The position numbers and the translations under genes are program-made. Under the pieces are notes generated by a model. It had not been told where the DNA came from, searched no databases, and saw only the letters and a list, made by a program, of their open reading frames with translations. DNA of 64,000 bases from Sphingobacterium oryzagri. Its GTDB lineage: Bacteria; Bacteroidota; Bacteroidia; Sphingobacteriales; Sphingobacteriaceae. The first letter of the stretch is position 1; each line of letters begins with the position of its first letter. The stretch covers positions 2,790,001-2,854,000 of the forward strand of contig NZ_CP117880.1 in NCBI RefSeq assembly GCF_028736175.1, given 5' to 3'. Shown here one piece after another: positions 18,120 to 26,795 of this stretch.

Positions 18120-18695
18120 TTAAGAAATGTGTCTCTTACGGATTTCGCTTAAATATTCAGGGGTAAATCCCAAATATGAAGCAATCAAATATTGAGGGAC
18201 ACGTTGTATGAATTCTGGATGATTTCTAACAGCCTGCCAATAAAACTCTTCTTTCGAGAGCGAAAAAAGATATTTGACACGCTTTTGAGCCGCGGCATAA
18301 GCCCGTTGGTATACAAAACGGAAATAACGTTCCATTATCGGAAATTCCTTTAATAGTTTTTCTTGATTGTCCTGCGATATATAAAGTATCGTACATGACT
18401 CTACGGCCTGAATATAAAAATCTGTAGGGATCCTGTGTTCGTAGGCATAGTTGTCGGTAAGCCACCAGGTTTCTATCGCAAATTCGGTAGTTTGTTCGGT
18501 TCCTTTCTCGTTAATATAAAACTTACGCAGCAAACCTTTTAAAACAAAGTAATGATGCCTACAAATTTGGCCTTCCTCTAATAAATTCTCTTTTTTTGCC
18601 AATTCTCTGATATCAAAAAAGTTTTTTACTTCTTCAAATTGATCATCTGAAACTTGTACAAATTTTTCTATATGCTTTTTTAGAATATTCAACAT
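18120..18695 (-). CDS. Crp/Fnr-family transcriptional regulator
   Basis: A 191-residue protein with an N-terminal cyclic-nucleotide-binding-like barrel (EGQICRHHYFVLKGLLRKFY, TTEFAIETWWLTDN, ESCTILYISQDNQEKLL) and a short C-terminal winged HTH (VPQYLIASYLGFTPEYLSEI). The effector-binding Arg-Ser motif of true CRP is absent, as in the many Bacteroidota paralogues that sit beside single oxidoreductase genes. It probably regulates the AhpD-like gene just downstream. Confidence 0.88.
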   Translation of the reverse strand: MLNILKKHIEKFVQVSDDQFEEVKNFFDIRELAKKENLLEEGQICRHHYFVLKGLLRKFYINEKGTEQTTEFAIETWWLTDNYAYEHRIPTDFYIQAVESCTILYISQDNQEKLLKEFPIMERYFRFVYQRAYAAAQKRVKYLFSLSKEEFYWQAVRNHPEFIQRVPQYLIASYLGFTPEYLSEIRKRHIS

Positions 18696-19380
18696 TCAGT
18701 TGGAATGAGTTTAGGGTTTTTGATTACGGTAGCTTGTAGCCTACTTATATCTTCATGGTTCCCATGTCGAGCGCTTAGACCTATTTCAATTACATTAAAT
18801 GGATGCTTTTCTATTCATATTAAGCATCTCAAAAATATATTTATAATGAACTTGCCAAGGTAAAGGACTCCTATAGTTGTCTTCCGAAATGTTAAACTCT
18901 GAAAGTCAAACTCTTTAAACAATGCTAGTCCAATGGAAGCGCAATCAATGCAAATATTAATTTGAAAACGATTTTATTTTCCTTACTACCGACGTTTGAT
19001 ACATCGAGTAAATTTCCGAATTATAACGCACTAATTAAAATATATTTATTAGTAATCTCTCTACCGAGACTTTGTCTGATCGAGACTATCTGATTACGCT
19101 ATGTAAGTTCGTTTTGTGAAATGATAAGCGAGGACGACATTGCTATTATTTACTATTAAGAGCTGAGCCTGCGCACTAATTGTACGTCGAAATAGTTCCC
19201 CAAATATCTGAGTCAGTATTTCTGAGCCAAACGTAAATTTTAAAGAATTTCCCTTTAAAGTCCTATCTTCGATTATGAAGATAACTGGATGATTAATTGA
19301 CAACGCCATAGCAGTTTTGAGATTGTCAAAAATTGCCTAGTTGAGTTGCTACCGGAGAAAATAGCTTTTATACAATAACA
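18696..19380. other. Gene-poor stretch
   Basis: About 685 AT-rich bases between divergent regulator and methyltransferase genes. A minus-strand frame of 71 codons (19094-19309) is open, but I recognise nothing in it. GTTCGTTTTGTGAAATG (19108-19124) is a poor match to the dispersed motif. Confidence 0.35.
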
Positions 19381-20109
19381 ATGTCTGAAGATTCGAAAAC
19401 TTATTCTATCTATTCAAATGCAGATTTTGTAGATAAATATTTTGAAAGTATTCAACACAATGCTTGGAATGCATATTACGAAAGACCATCTTCCTTATCA
19501 CTTTTGCCCGATATAACAAATAAACGTATCCTAGACGCGGGATGTGGTCCTGGTATCGTAAGCAAGATTTTAAGAGAACGGGGCGCTTTGGTTACAAGTG
19601 TGGATTATAGTCCGGCGATGGTGGATGTGGCTAGAAAGGTTCTTGGTGAAACTGGGGATATAAAATGTATGGATCTAAATCTTGGGCTTCCAAACTTCGA
19701 TGACAAGGCATTTGATATTATCTACTGTTCGCTGACAATCCATTATATTGATGATCTCGAATTTCTGTTCAAGGAATTCTGTCGCGTTCTCAGGAAAGGC
19801 GGCGTCCTTATCTTTTCGACTGACCATCCGGATAGTCCAGCCTTCAAAGATAGTCCAATAACCGCTAAAAGAGTAAACGATGTTGTCTGGGAGAATTTTG
19901 GTATTACACTTCGGGTGATAGAAAGACCATGGGGAGACATATTAAGCAGCCTAGAAAAAGCTAATTTGCGAATTGAAAAAATTATTGATGCTGAGCCTAC
20001 TGAACAGTGCAGGTTCTACTTCCCGCAAACGTATCAATATTTAAAAGAAAATCGACATTTTATATGTTTACGAGCTACTAAGAGTGAGTTTCCTTTAGTA
20101 CATGATTAA
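19381..20109 (+). CDS. Class I SAM-dependent methyltransferase
   Basis: A 242-residue methyltransferase. SAM motif I is ILDAGCGPGIV (50-60), the post-I acidic residue is in VTSVDYSPAMVDVAR, and motif II/III are FDIIYCSLTIHYIDD and FCRVLRKGGVLIFSTDHP. It matches the methyltransferase-11 group, which acts on small molecules or cell components; the substrate cannot be inferred. It is monocistronic, followed by a broken acetyltransferase gene. Confidence 0.88.
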   Translation: MSEDSKTYSIYSNADFVDKYFESIQHNAWNAYYERPSSLSLLPDITNKRILDAGCGPGIVSKILRERGALVTSVDYSPAMVDVARKVLGETGDIKCMDLNLGLPNFDDKAFDIIYCSLTIHYIDDLEFLFKEFCRVLRKGGVLIFSTDHPDSPAFKDSPITAKRVNDVVWENFGITLRVIERPWGDILSSLEKANLRIEKIIDAEPTEQCRFYFPQTYQYLKENRHFICLRATKSEFPLVHD

Positions 20110-20142
20110 TCATTGTCTGGGAATTGAAAAACGAAAAAAGGT

Positions 20143-20623
20143 ATGAATAACAAGATTATATTTAACACCAAGGATCGTGGCAACGATCTTCTTAAGGAGA
20201 TGCAGAAGCTATATGTAGATGCTATATAAAATGTTTGCTCAAACGAATATGATCAGAACCAACGGAATGCTTGGACAGCAAACGTTGATAACATTGATAG
20301 GTGGTTGAGCATAATCAACGACCAAACGGTAGTAACTGCAAAGTGCGATCAGGTACTTGTCGGATTTGCAACCCTTGATGGCAACTATATAGATATGCTA
20401 TTTGTGCATATGGACTACCAAAGGCAAGGCATAGCCCAGGGATTGTACGAAATCTTAGAGCAAATAGCATTAACTAAAGGAGTGAGCAGCATTTATTCGC
20501 ATGTGACCAAAAACAGCTCTCGGCTTCTTACTAAAACACAATTTAAAAATAGAAACGGAACAGATCGTAGAAGTCAGGAGCGTCCAGATGACCAATTTTA
20601 TTATGCGTAAGTATTTCAAATAA
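20143..20623 (+). pseudogene. GNAT acetyltransferase with a nonsense codon and a frameshift
   Basis: The frame starts MNNKIIFNTKDRGNDLLKEM and hits TAA at 20227-20229, then goes on in the same frame (NEYDQNQRNAWTANVD, VGFATLDGNYIDMLFVHMDY, QRQGIAQGLYEILE). This is a clear GNAT fold with the acetyl-CoA loop QRQGIA. Near 20515 the coding potential moves to the next frame, where LKIETEQIVEVRSVQMTNFI supplies the expected C-terminus ending at 20623. Two independent lesions show that the gene is dead. Confidence 0.8.
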
Positions 20624-20658
20624 GTGCTGCTATTATTAGTAAATATAAGTTAGTAAAC

Positions 20659-20675
20659 ATTCGTTTTTTGAGACA
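20659..20675 (+). repeat. Dispersed motif, copy 1
   Basis: ATTCGTTTTTTGAGACA, between the end of the GNAT pseudogene and the end (20690) of the next gene on the opposite strand. Confidence 0.7.
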
Positions 20676-20689
20676 GTTAAGGACAGCCA

Positions 20690-21121
20690 TCAATACGTCC
20701 CAAGTCGCATCTTTAATATTGGATAATTCTTGCCATGATCATCTACATCTGTTCTCATATAGGTTTCAAACCCCATGTGCTTATAAAACTCTACAGCCTG
20801 TACATTTTGCTCATTAACATCAACATTGGTTACACCAAAATTTTCAACGCCATAGGTGAGTAGTATCTTGCCCACACCTATTCCTCGAAAATTTGCATCA
20901 ATAAAAAGCATTTCTAGGTTATGCATGGCAATGCCAGCAAAGCCAATTAAACTATTGTCTTTTTCGTAACCAATTAATAATACTTGTTTGAAATATGTTG
21001 GAATGAGAGTTTTGTAATATTGAAAGTCTATCTCCGAAAGAAAAGTATGCGTTGCTCTCACAGAAGCTTCCCAGATTTCCATCAAACGTGGATATTCTGC
21101 GTCTTTGATCTGTATAATCAT
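20690..21121 (-). CDS. GNAT-family N-acetyltransferase
   Basis: A 143-residue acetyltransferase of the YjaB type. It shows LIGFAGIAMHNLEMLFIDA and the acetyl-CoA-binding loop FRGIGVGKILLTYGVENFG (Q/RxxGxG/A form), then the NEQNVQAVEFYKHMGFET strand and helix. It transfers an acetyl group to an unknown small molecule or protein in the cytosol. It lies between two copies of the dispersed motif, each within about 120 bases, like a single-gene unit. Confidence 0.88.
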   Translation of the reverse strand: MIIQIKDAEYPRLMEIWEASVRATHTFLSEIDFQYYKTLIPTYFKQVLLIGYEKDNSLIGFAGIAMHNLEMLFIDANFRGIGVGKILLTYGVENFGVTNVDVNEQNVQAVEFYKHMGFETYMRTDVDDHGKNYPILKMRLGTY

Positions 21122-21238
21122 ACGATATGTATTTAAATTACTTCCTTCAAATATACTAAGAACATGAAATTCAAATATGGGCTATATGTTCAAAAAAATC
21201 GCTTCAAGATCTGCTATAATTTTCAGCAACTTATTTTT

Positions 21239-21253
21239 CTTCGTTTTGTGACA
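21239..21253 (+). repeat. Dispersed motif, shortened copy
   Basis: CTTCGTTTTGTGACA, lacking the AG before ACA. It lies 118 bases upstream of the acetyltransferase start and 18 bases after the end of the NTF2-like gene (minus-strand view). Confidence 0.5.
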
Positions 21254-21270
21254 TTAAGGAGAACAGATAT

Positions 21271-21639
21271 CTAAACCTGATATAGCCTCATTATTTTGAT
21301 AAGATTGCTGCCGGCAGACTTAAACTCAAAAAAATATGCGAAGTGAGTAATACCTTTGGAATCTTCCAAATAGCCATTGCAGGCTCCGAATTTACCATGT
21401 GATAAGATCTGATCAATTGTCAGACTTGTAGGTTTACTTTGCTTTTTTAAGAGCTTTTTTAGATCTTCCTTATTATCTATTGATGGTTTATGTATCCGCT
21501 GATATACAAAACTATCGTTAATGTTCTTCAGAAAGTCGTCGTAATCTCCATTGTATAGATCAATCAATAGATCTTTCACAATCCTTCTTTTAGGTGAGTT
21601 GTCACAATCATTTGGAGCTGTAATCTGCATATCACACAT
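21271..21639 (-). CDS. NTF2/SnoaL-like domain protein
   Basis: A 122-residue protein. After KRRIVKDLLIDLYNGDYDDF, a helix pair typical of NTF2-like folds, come FLKNINDSFVYQRI, then strands GACNGYLEDSKGITHFAYFF and IKIMRLYQV. This order (helix, helix, curved sheet) fits SnoaL/DUF4440-like small enzymes or binding proteins. No catalytic residues can be assigned, so the role is unknown. It lies between two copies of the dispersed motif (21239 and 21715). Confidence 0.6.
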   Translation of the reverse strand: MCDMQITAPNDCDNSPKRRIVKDLLIDLYNGDYDDFLKNINDSFVYQRIHKPSIDNKEDLKKLLKKQSKPTSLTIDQILSHGKFGACNGYLEDSKGITHFAYFFEFKSAGSNLIKIMRLYQV

Positions 21640-22059
21640 TTTTCAATTAACATTCAATAGAACAAACATAAGATATAAGAAATTGAAGAAACTTGCCTTG
21701 TGATAGGTAATTACATTCGCTTTTTGAGACAAGTGTTAGTGGTTGGAGACTAATTCTTTTCTCGTAGAGGCTCAATAATTAGCCAAATATTTATGCTCAA
21801 ACGCAAACCTATTGTCGAAAACAATTACACTAAAAGCGATGAGGAAGCGGCTTTTCGAGTTTACAAAAGACTTCATTTAAGATGTGACCTATAACCTCGT
21901 CACGAAAATTAACTTTACCATAATAATATCGCTGCACTTGCTACTATTATTATGTAATGAATATCCCATAAAATAAGCTGTTATCTATTCCGGTAGATCG
22001 ATTAGTAAATATATTTTAGTTACTTTGTTTACAAAATATATAACAAGGAATAATAATCA
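21640..22059. other. Intergenic stretch
   Basis: About 420 bases between the divergent NTF2-like gene and the HxlR gene. It contains the dispersed motif at 21715. No other gene or structure was recognised. Confidence 0.4.
21715..21731 (+). repeat. Dispersed motif, copy 2
   Basis: ATTCGCTTTTTGAGACA, one base different from copy 1, 76 bases upstream of the NTF2-like gene start (minus-strand view). Confidence 0.7.
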
Positions 22060-22410
22060 ATGAGCGATCAAGAGCAGAAAAAAGAGCACAACAAAGAAAT
22101 GTTGGCAGTGCAAGATTCCATGAATGTTTTATATGGGAAGTGGAAAATATCGATTATTTGCTCCCTTTGTTTGTACAATAAAAGGCGATTTTCGGATATT
22201 CTAAATGATGTAAAAGGAATCTCCAATAAAATGCTTAGCAAAGAACTAAAAGAGTTAGAAATTAATAAGTTGGTTAAACGTACGATATTAGATACCCAGC
22301 CTATAACTGTCCAATATGAACTTACCGAACATGGCAAAACGCTCCAAACTATTATTGAAAAATTGACGGAATGGGGGTTCAGTCATCGAAGAAAAATATC
22401 TGAATTCTAG
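22060..22410 (+). CDS. HxlR-family winged-helix transcriptional regulator
   Basis: A 116-residue regulator with the full HxlR pattern: VLYGKWKISIICSLCLYNKR, FSDILNDVKGISNKMLSKEL, then ELEINKLVKRTI and the wing TVQYELTEHGKTL. A Cys (in ICSLC) lies where several HxlR proteins have their sensing residue. It reads in the same direction as the MDR reductase 221 bases downstream, a common regulator/target pair. Confidence 0.9.
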   Translation: MSDQEQKKEHNKEMLAVQDSMNVLYGKWKISIICSLCLYNKRRFSDILNDVKGISNKMLSKELKELEINKLVKRTILDTQPITVQYELTEHGKTLQTIIEKLTEWGFSHRRKISEF

Positions 22411-22631
22411 GATTTCTATATTAATTGCAGAACCTCAATGCCCTTCCTCGATATGTACAGGTTATACCTATTTGAGCAATAAGATTATTCAATCACTTTC
22501 AAAGAATATAGAAGATTAGATGTTACCCCGAGGTTACTCGATTACCTCAAGTAAACAATATCATTTTGTAACACAGTATATAAAAGTTACTAATATTGAA
22601 TAGTTTTGTCCTGTAATAATTTAAATTTAAA

Positions 22632-23660
22632 ATGGGTAACAAACAAAACAGGCAAATCGTATTAAAACAACGTCCTACGGGAAGTGCTAAGCTGGAAGAT
22701 TTCCAGATTATTAAAAACGAAATACCTTCCGTTAAGGATGGAGAGATCCTTTTTCAAAACATAATGATCTCTGTCGAACCTTATCAGCGAAATCTGATGG
22801 GTAATGGATCCTCGGAACTGGATTCTCTAGATATTGGAGAGACTATGCAAGGGCCAACTGTCGCTAAAATCATAGTTAGTAAAAATAATGATTTCAAAGT
22901 TGGCGATTATGTACAAACCTGGTCTGGCTGGCAGGATTATGGCGTATCCAATGGTTCAGATATTCGTCTGCTTGATCCTAAAGCTGCACCACTTTCTACC
23001 GCGCTTGGCCCGTTAGGTCTTAATGGTTTTGCCGCATGGTATGGGATGACAAAACTGCATGATTTTAAACCAAATGGCACGCTGGTAGTTACAGGCGCGG
23101 CCGGTTCGGTAGGCTCATTAGCTGCCCAGCTAGGTAAGTTGCGAGGTTATCGCGTGGTTGGGGTTGCAGGTGGTAAGGACAAGGTGAACCTTTTAAGAGA
23201 AGATTTAGGATTGGACGCGGCGATAGACTATAAGGCTACGGATCTAGAAGATCAGGTAAGAAAAGCATTACCTGATGGCATCGATTCATTCTATGAGAAT
23301 GTGGGAGGTCCTATCTTCCCAATATTGATGGAATACTTCAATAAAGATGCTAAAATGACCATATCAGGAACTATAGCGGATTATAGTAATACTGAACTAC
23401 CAAAAGGCACCAATTATCTTCCAAGATTAATCACAATTATTCATTACAGGTTTCTAAACATCAAAGCATTTGCTACCCCATTTGTTATGGATTCAATGGA
23501 TGAATTTCTACAGGAGGTTACTCCTTTAATTCAAGATGGCAAAATTAAGTACAGTGAAGAGTTTGTAGATGGATTCGATAAACTTCCAGAAACTTTCCTC
23601 TCCTTATTTGATGGTAGTCATAGTGGTAAAAAGCTCATCGTTATGGCTCAGAACGATTAA
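22632..23660 (+). CDS. NADP-dependent MDR-family oxidoreductase (CurA/PTGR-like)
   Basis: A 342-residue zinc-independent medium-chain dehydrogenase/reductase. The N-terminus (KQRPTGSAKLEDFQI) and VEPYQRNLM are typical of the curcumin/prostaglandin reductase branch. The Rossmann motif is VTGAAGSVGSLAAQLGKLRG, followed by RVVGVAGGKDKVNLL, and YENVGGPIF ends the core. Such enzymes reduce activated double bonds with NADPH. It lies downstream of an HxlR regulator, suggesting electrophile-induced expression, and ends just before a strong hairpin. Confidence 0.92.
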   Translation: MGNKQNRQIVLKQRPTGSAKLEDFQIIKNEIPSVKDGEILFQNIMISVEPYQRNLMGNGSSELDSLDIGETMQGPTVAKIIVSKNNDFKVGDYVQTWSGWQDYGVSNGSDIRLLDPKAAPLSTALGPLGLNGFAAWYGMTKLHDFKPNGTLVVTGAAGSVGSLAAQLGKLRGYRVVGVAGGKDKVNLLREDLGLDAAIDYKATDLEDQVRKALPDGIDSFYENVGGPIFPILMEYFNKDAKMTISGTIADYSNTELPKGTNYLPRLITIIHYRFLNIKAFATPFVMDSMDEFLQEVTPLIQDGKIKYSEEFVDGFDKLPETFLSLFDGSHSGKKLIVMAQND

Positions 23661-23670
23661 TGCTTTTAAT

Positions 23671-23719
23671 ATGTATATTTTAAAGATAGAATCTGGAATT
23701 CTATCTTTAAAATATACAT
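23671..23719 (+). terminator. 22-bp perfect hairpin after the MDR gene
   Basis: Arms 23671-23692 and 23698-23719 are perfect complements with a five-base loop (CTGGA). The stem is AT-rich and begins 10 bases after the MDR stop. It probably ends transcription, although no clear T-run follows and a small inverted-repeat element is also possible. Confidence 0.6.
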
Positions 23720-23842
23720 TGTAATTTGACCGAGTAGGCATGCAATGAGATTTTATTTTTAGTCAACAAAGAAGTTCTCCAGTCTTCAAAGTAAAGATTC
23801 AATTCTAAGGGTTGTTGAAGCGTAATAAACAATGATAAATTT

Positions 23843-24079
23843 CTATTAGGTGGAAAAAACATTCGTGTTAATGCAATTGCACCTGGTATGACAGACACCG
23901 ATGGTGCGCGAAATTTAGGTATTTTGGGGACAGACGTGGAAAAAGTGATGATAGCCTCTACTCCACTAGGTAGAATTGGACAACCTAAAGATATAGCTCC
24001 CATCGTTGCATTTCTGGCATCAGACGAGGCGGCTTGGATCACCGGAGAAATCATAGGAACATCGGGAGGAGCACGATAG
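23843..24079 (+). pseudogene. C-terminal fragment of a FabG-like SDR
   Basis: The frame reads LLGGKNIRVNAIAPGMTDTD, then TPLGRIGQPKDIAPIVAFLA, and ends WITGEIIGTSGGAR before the stop. This is the last third of a classical SDR (after the catalytic Tyr). The Rossmann half, including TGxxxGIG and YxxxK, is absent upstream, where unrelated AT-rich DNA and the hairpin lie. The fragment cannot be an active enzyme. Confidence 0.85.
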
Positions 24080-24299
24080 GTGTTCTAATCCTACAAGGAG
24101 CGTTCAAAGTTAAGGCTACTTTCTACTATAACGTAGCAATTTTTATATCTCCCTAGGACACAAGCCGATTATCCCTTATTTACTTAAATCTCAGGATTCG
24201 AAGATCCCCTACTTGGGAAAAAAAATTTGCAAGGATCAACTAAATCTCTTCTGAAAGATTAAAATGATATATATACAAAAATCATGGCTCTGTCATTTG

Positions 24300-24335
24300 T
24301 AATCTAAAACATACCAATTAGTATGTTTTAGATTA
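24300..24335. promoter_or_regulatory. TetR-type operator 1
   Basis: Two perfect 15-bp arms (24300-24314 and 24321-24335) around CAATTA. The core AACATACCAATTAGTATGTT differs by one base from the palindrome at 26754-26773 next to the tetR gene, so both probably bind that repressor. It overlaps the -7 element at 24334. Confidence 0.75.
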
Positions 24336-24341
24336 TATTTG
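24334..24341 (+). promoter_or_regulatory. -7 element of the rhodanese/cytochrome operon
   Basis: TATATTTG fits TAnnTTTG and overlaps the edge of operator 1, so repressor binding would block it. The first gene starts 32 bases downstream. Confidence 0.5.
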
Positions 24342-24373
24342 TATAGTTAATTAAGTATATGGTACATCTGTAA

Positions 24374-24640
24374 ATGGGAGATTTAGAACGTATAGTTTTG
24401 CGCAACGTAGCTGAAGGCCTGCTCAAATCGGCTCTTAATATGACATCTTCAATTGCAGGTCGAATATTGAATTTATTCCGACGCCTTGCGGATCACTTTC
24501 ACATGTTACGTATCGAATACAAGGTTTTACGGGCATTGGGAAATACTGAAAGCCTAAACCATTTGTTTGGATACTTATATCTAGCTGGCCACAAAGGCAG
24601 GTCAAGTGCTAAACCATATTTTCAACTGGATCTAAAATAG
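24374..24640 (+). CDS. Hypothetical protein, first gene of a TetR-controlled operon
   Basis: An 88-residue protein I do not recognise. It is basic, with helix-rich segments (LRNVAEGLLKSALNMTSSIA, ILNLFRRLADHFHMLRIEY) and several His and Arg residues, and no clear membrane span. Its position supports it as real: it follows an operator and a -7 element and ends six bases before the rhodanese gene. The function is unknown. Confidence 0.5.
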   Translation: MGDLERIVLRNVAEGLLKSALNMTSSIAGRILNLFRRLADHFHMLRIEYKVLRALGNTESLNHLFGYLYLAGHKGRSSAKPYFQLDLK

Positions 24641-24646
24641 AAATCA

Positions 24647-25015
24647 ATGAAAGCACTTCTAATCATTTTTTTTAGCTGCATAGTTATTTATACTGGATAT
24701 CGAGTATACCGATCCATCATGCTGTCCGATGACCTTGAGAGAGCAATCCAAAGAGGGGCTGTCATACTTGATGTGAGAACTGCCCGCGAGTACGCTTCAG
24801 GTCATATAGAGGGGTCCATTAATATTTCCCTGGGTACCATTCGGGAAAGATTCAGTGATCTCAATCCGGATAAAGTTTACATCACCACTTGTTCGCATGG
24901 CTTAAGAAGTATTAAAGCAGAAAGTTTACTGAAAGAGAATGGTTTTAAACACGTGTATAATGGTGGTGCATGGGAAGATCTCAATAAGATCGGTACTAAG
25001 CAGAAAATAAAATAG
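24647..25015 (+). CDS. Membrane-anchored rhodanese-domain protein
   Basis: A 122-residue protein with one N-terminal membrane helix (LLIIFFSCIVIYTGYRVY) followed by a single rhodanese domain: AVILDVRTAREYASGHIEGS, then the active-site loop TTCSHGLRS with Cys82, and HVYNGGAWEDL. Such domains carry persulfide sulfur on the Cys. The domain would face the periplasm if the N-terminus is inside (inference). It is the second gene of a TetR-controlled operon and is followed by a diheme cytochrome, suggesting sulfur or redox chemistry at the membrane. Confidence 0.85.
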   Translation: MKALLIIFFSCIVIYTGYRVYRSIMLSDDLERAIQRGAVILDVRTAREYASGHIEGSINISLGTIRERFSDLNPDKVYITTCSHGLRSIKAESLLKENGFKHVYNGGAWEDLNKIGTKQKIK

Positions 25016-25076
25016 TCATGCCTATTAATGCCATCAATACTTACTAGTATACTAAACCTTGATAAAATTGGAAAGC

Positions 25077-26081
25077 GTGAAAAGATCCTATGTCATACTA
25101 ATGGTTATTATTTTGGTTCCCAGCATCCTTATGTTATTGAATAAACAGGGACTATCAGCTAAAATTGAAGATAACATGGCCTTTAGCGAGACGCTATCCA
25201 CGTATGGTTTGTTCAAGGGGGAGCTATTCGATCTCACGCCTTGCAATGAAGCCATTTCCATAGAAATTGCCTCGTCACTTTTCACAGATTATGCTGAAAA
25301 GCAACGTATTATTTTATTGCCAAAAGATAAAAAAATGAAAGCTAACGGAGATGGCCTTCCCGAGTTTCCTGACGGAACAATCATTGCAAAGACTTTCTTT
25401 TATCCGAAAATGATAGGCGAAAATCCGAATGGTAAACACATACTTGAAACGCGTCTCTTAATAAAAAATAAAGAAAAGTGGAATGCGGCAACCTACAAAT
25501 GGGACAAAAATCAGCAAGAGGCTTATCTTTTGACCGATGGCTCAACCGAACCGGTTGCCTTTACAGATAAGAATGGAAACCGTAGAACGATTGCATACAA
25601 GATACCTTCCAGAGCAGACTGTAGCTCCTGCCATCGTCAGCGCAATAAGATACTCCCTATTGGTCCAAAATTGAGGAATTTAAATATTGATGTAGTTCGT
25701 GACAATCAGACGATCAACCAGCTGGTATATCTAAAGAGAAAAGAAAAATTACATATCGGTTCAACTGATGAAATCGATAGGATAAGCAGTTATAGCGAAG
25801 AATCAGAACCAATTCATAACAGAGCACGTGCATATTTAGATATAAATTGTGCGCACTGCCATAGTCCTGAAGGCACAGCTGGGATTACACTACTCGATCT
25901 ACGATATGAAACTCCAATACAGGAAACCGGAATATGGTTAAAGCAAGGAAAAATAAGCGCACGAATGCAAGTAACTGGTGAACTGCACATGCCCCAAAAG
26001 GGTACCACTATGATACATAAGGAAGGAGTACATCTAATCTTGGACTATATTGATAATCTTAACCAGATGCATGGTAGATAA
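25077..26081 (+). CDS. SO_2930-like diheme c-type cytochrome
   Basis: About 334 residues with an N-terminal membrane anchor or signal (YVILMVIILVPSILMLL). The body resembles the SO_2930/TIGR03806 family: LSTYGLFKGELFDLTP, FTDYAEKQRI, FPDGTIIAKTFFYPK. Two heme sites follow, RADCSSCHRQ and DINCAHCHSP, with CxxCH motifs near residues 182 and 258. It would bind two hemes c in the periplasm. No ATG gives the full length; GTG at 25077 is preferred because a GGAAAGC precedes it and KRSY gives a charged n-region. TTG at 25059 is an alternative. The heme-loading partner and substrate are unknown. Confidence 0.8.
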   Translation: MKRSYVILMVIILVPSILMLLNKQGLSAKIEDNMAFSETLSTYGLFKGELFDLTPCNEAISIEIASSLFTDYAEKQRIILLPKDKKMKANGDGLPEFPDGTIIAKTFFYPKMIGENPNGKHILETRLLIKNKEKWNAATYKWDKNQQEAYLLTDGSTEPVAFTDKNGNRRTIAYKIPSRADCSSCHRQRNKILPIGPKLRNLNIDVVRDNQTINQLVYLKRKEKLHIGSTDEIDRISSYSEESEPIHNRARAYLDINCAHCHSPEGTAGITLLDLRYETPIQETGIWLKQGKISARMQVTGELHMPQKGTTMIHKEGVHLILDYIDNLNQMHGR

Positions 26082-26148
26082 GAAAATACAATGGCGAACA
26101 CTTGAAGCGTAATTATTTTACGTTTATTTACACTCTAAATAGTATTCC

Positions 26149-26739
26149 ATGAAAAAGGCAGAAGCAACGCGGTTGAATATACTACAAAAAGCATTTGAAT
26201 TGATTTACGCTCAGGGCTACCAAACTACTAGTATCGATGATATCATAGCCACCACACAGGTTACTAAAGGGGCATTTTATTATCACTTTAAAACTAAGGA
26301 TGAAATGGGTATAGCCATCATCAATGAAATTCTCAAACCAGCACTTACTAAGAGTTTTATTACTCCGCTTAAAAAAGAACAGAATCCACTGGATGCGATT
26401 TATTCATTGATGGAAAATCTTCTCCTGAAAAATGAGTTTCTTAAAATAGAATACGGCTGTCCGGCTGCAAATTTTACCCAGGAAATGTCGCCATGGAACA
26501 TGGATTTTAAAAAAGTGCTTGATGAGCTTACTAGACAGTGGACAAAGGCATTGATCACTATTATGGAAGCAGGGAAAAAAGACGGTCTTATCCGATCGGA
26601 TGTTGATCTAGAAAATGTCACTTTATTTGTTCTCTCGGGTTATTGGGGCATCCGTAATTTTGGAAAGGTGTCAAATAGCACGTCGATCTACAGCGCCTAT
26701 TTAAAAGAGCTAAAAATTTATCTAAACGGTCTCAAGTAG
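26149..26739 (+). CDS. TetR-family transcriptional repressor
   Basis: A 196-residue TetR protein. The HTH is RLNILQKAFELIYAQGYQTT, SIDDIIATTQVTKGAFYYHF, KTKDEMGIAIINEIL. The ligand-binding domain has several Cys and aromatic residues (YGCPAANFTQEMSPWNMDF). A palindrome just downstream (26754-26773) and a near-identical one at 24300-24335 bracket the operon containing it. Autoregulation and control of both flanking gene sets are inferred from these sites; the ligand is unknown. Confidence 0.92.
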   Translation: MKKAEATRLNILQKAFELIYAQGYQTTSIDDIIATTQVTKGAFYYHFKTKDEMGIAIINEILKPALTKSFITPLKKEQNPLDAIYSLMENLLLKNEFLKIEYGCPAANFTQEMSPWNMDFKKVLDELTRQWTKALITIMEAGKKDGLIRSDVDLENVTLFVLSGYWGIRNFGKVSNSTSIYSAYLKELKIYLNGLK

Positions 26740-26753
26740 TTTTTTTACACAAT

Positions 26754-26773
26754 AACATACCAATTGGTATGTT
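26754..26773. promoter_or_regulatory. TetR-type operator 2
   Basis: AACATACCAATTGGTATGTT is a perfect 20-bp palindrome between the tetR stop and the DUF6010 gene. It is one base different from the core of operator 1. Confidence 0.78.
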
Positions 26774-26795
26774 TAATCTCAGAATATATTAAAAT

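Noticed and set aside
19094-19309. 71-codon minus-strand frame
   Set aside because: No recognised similarity and isolated in AT-rich DNA.
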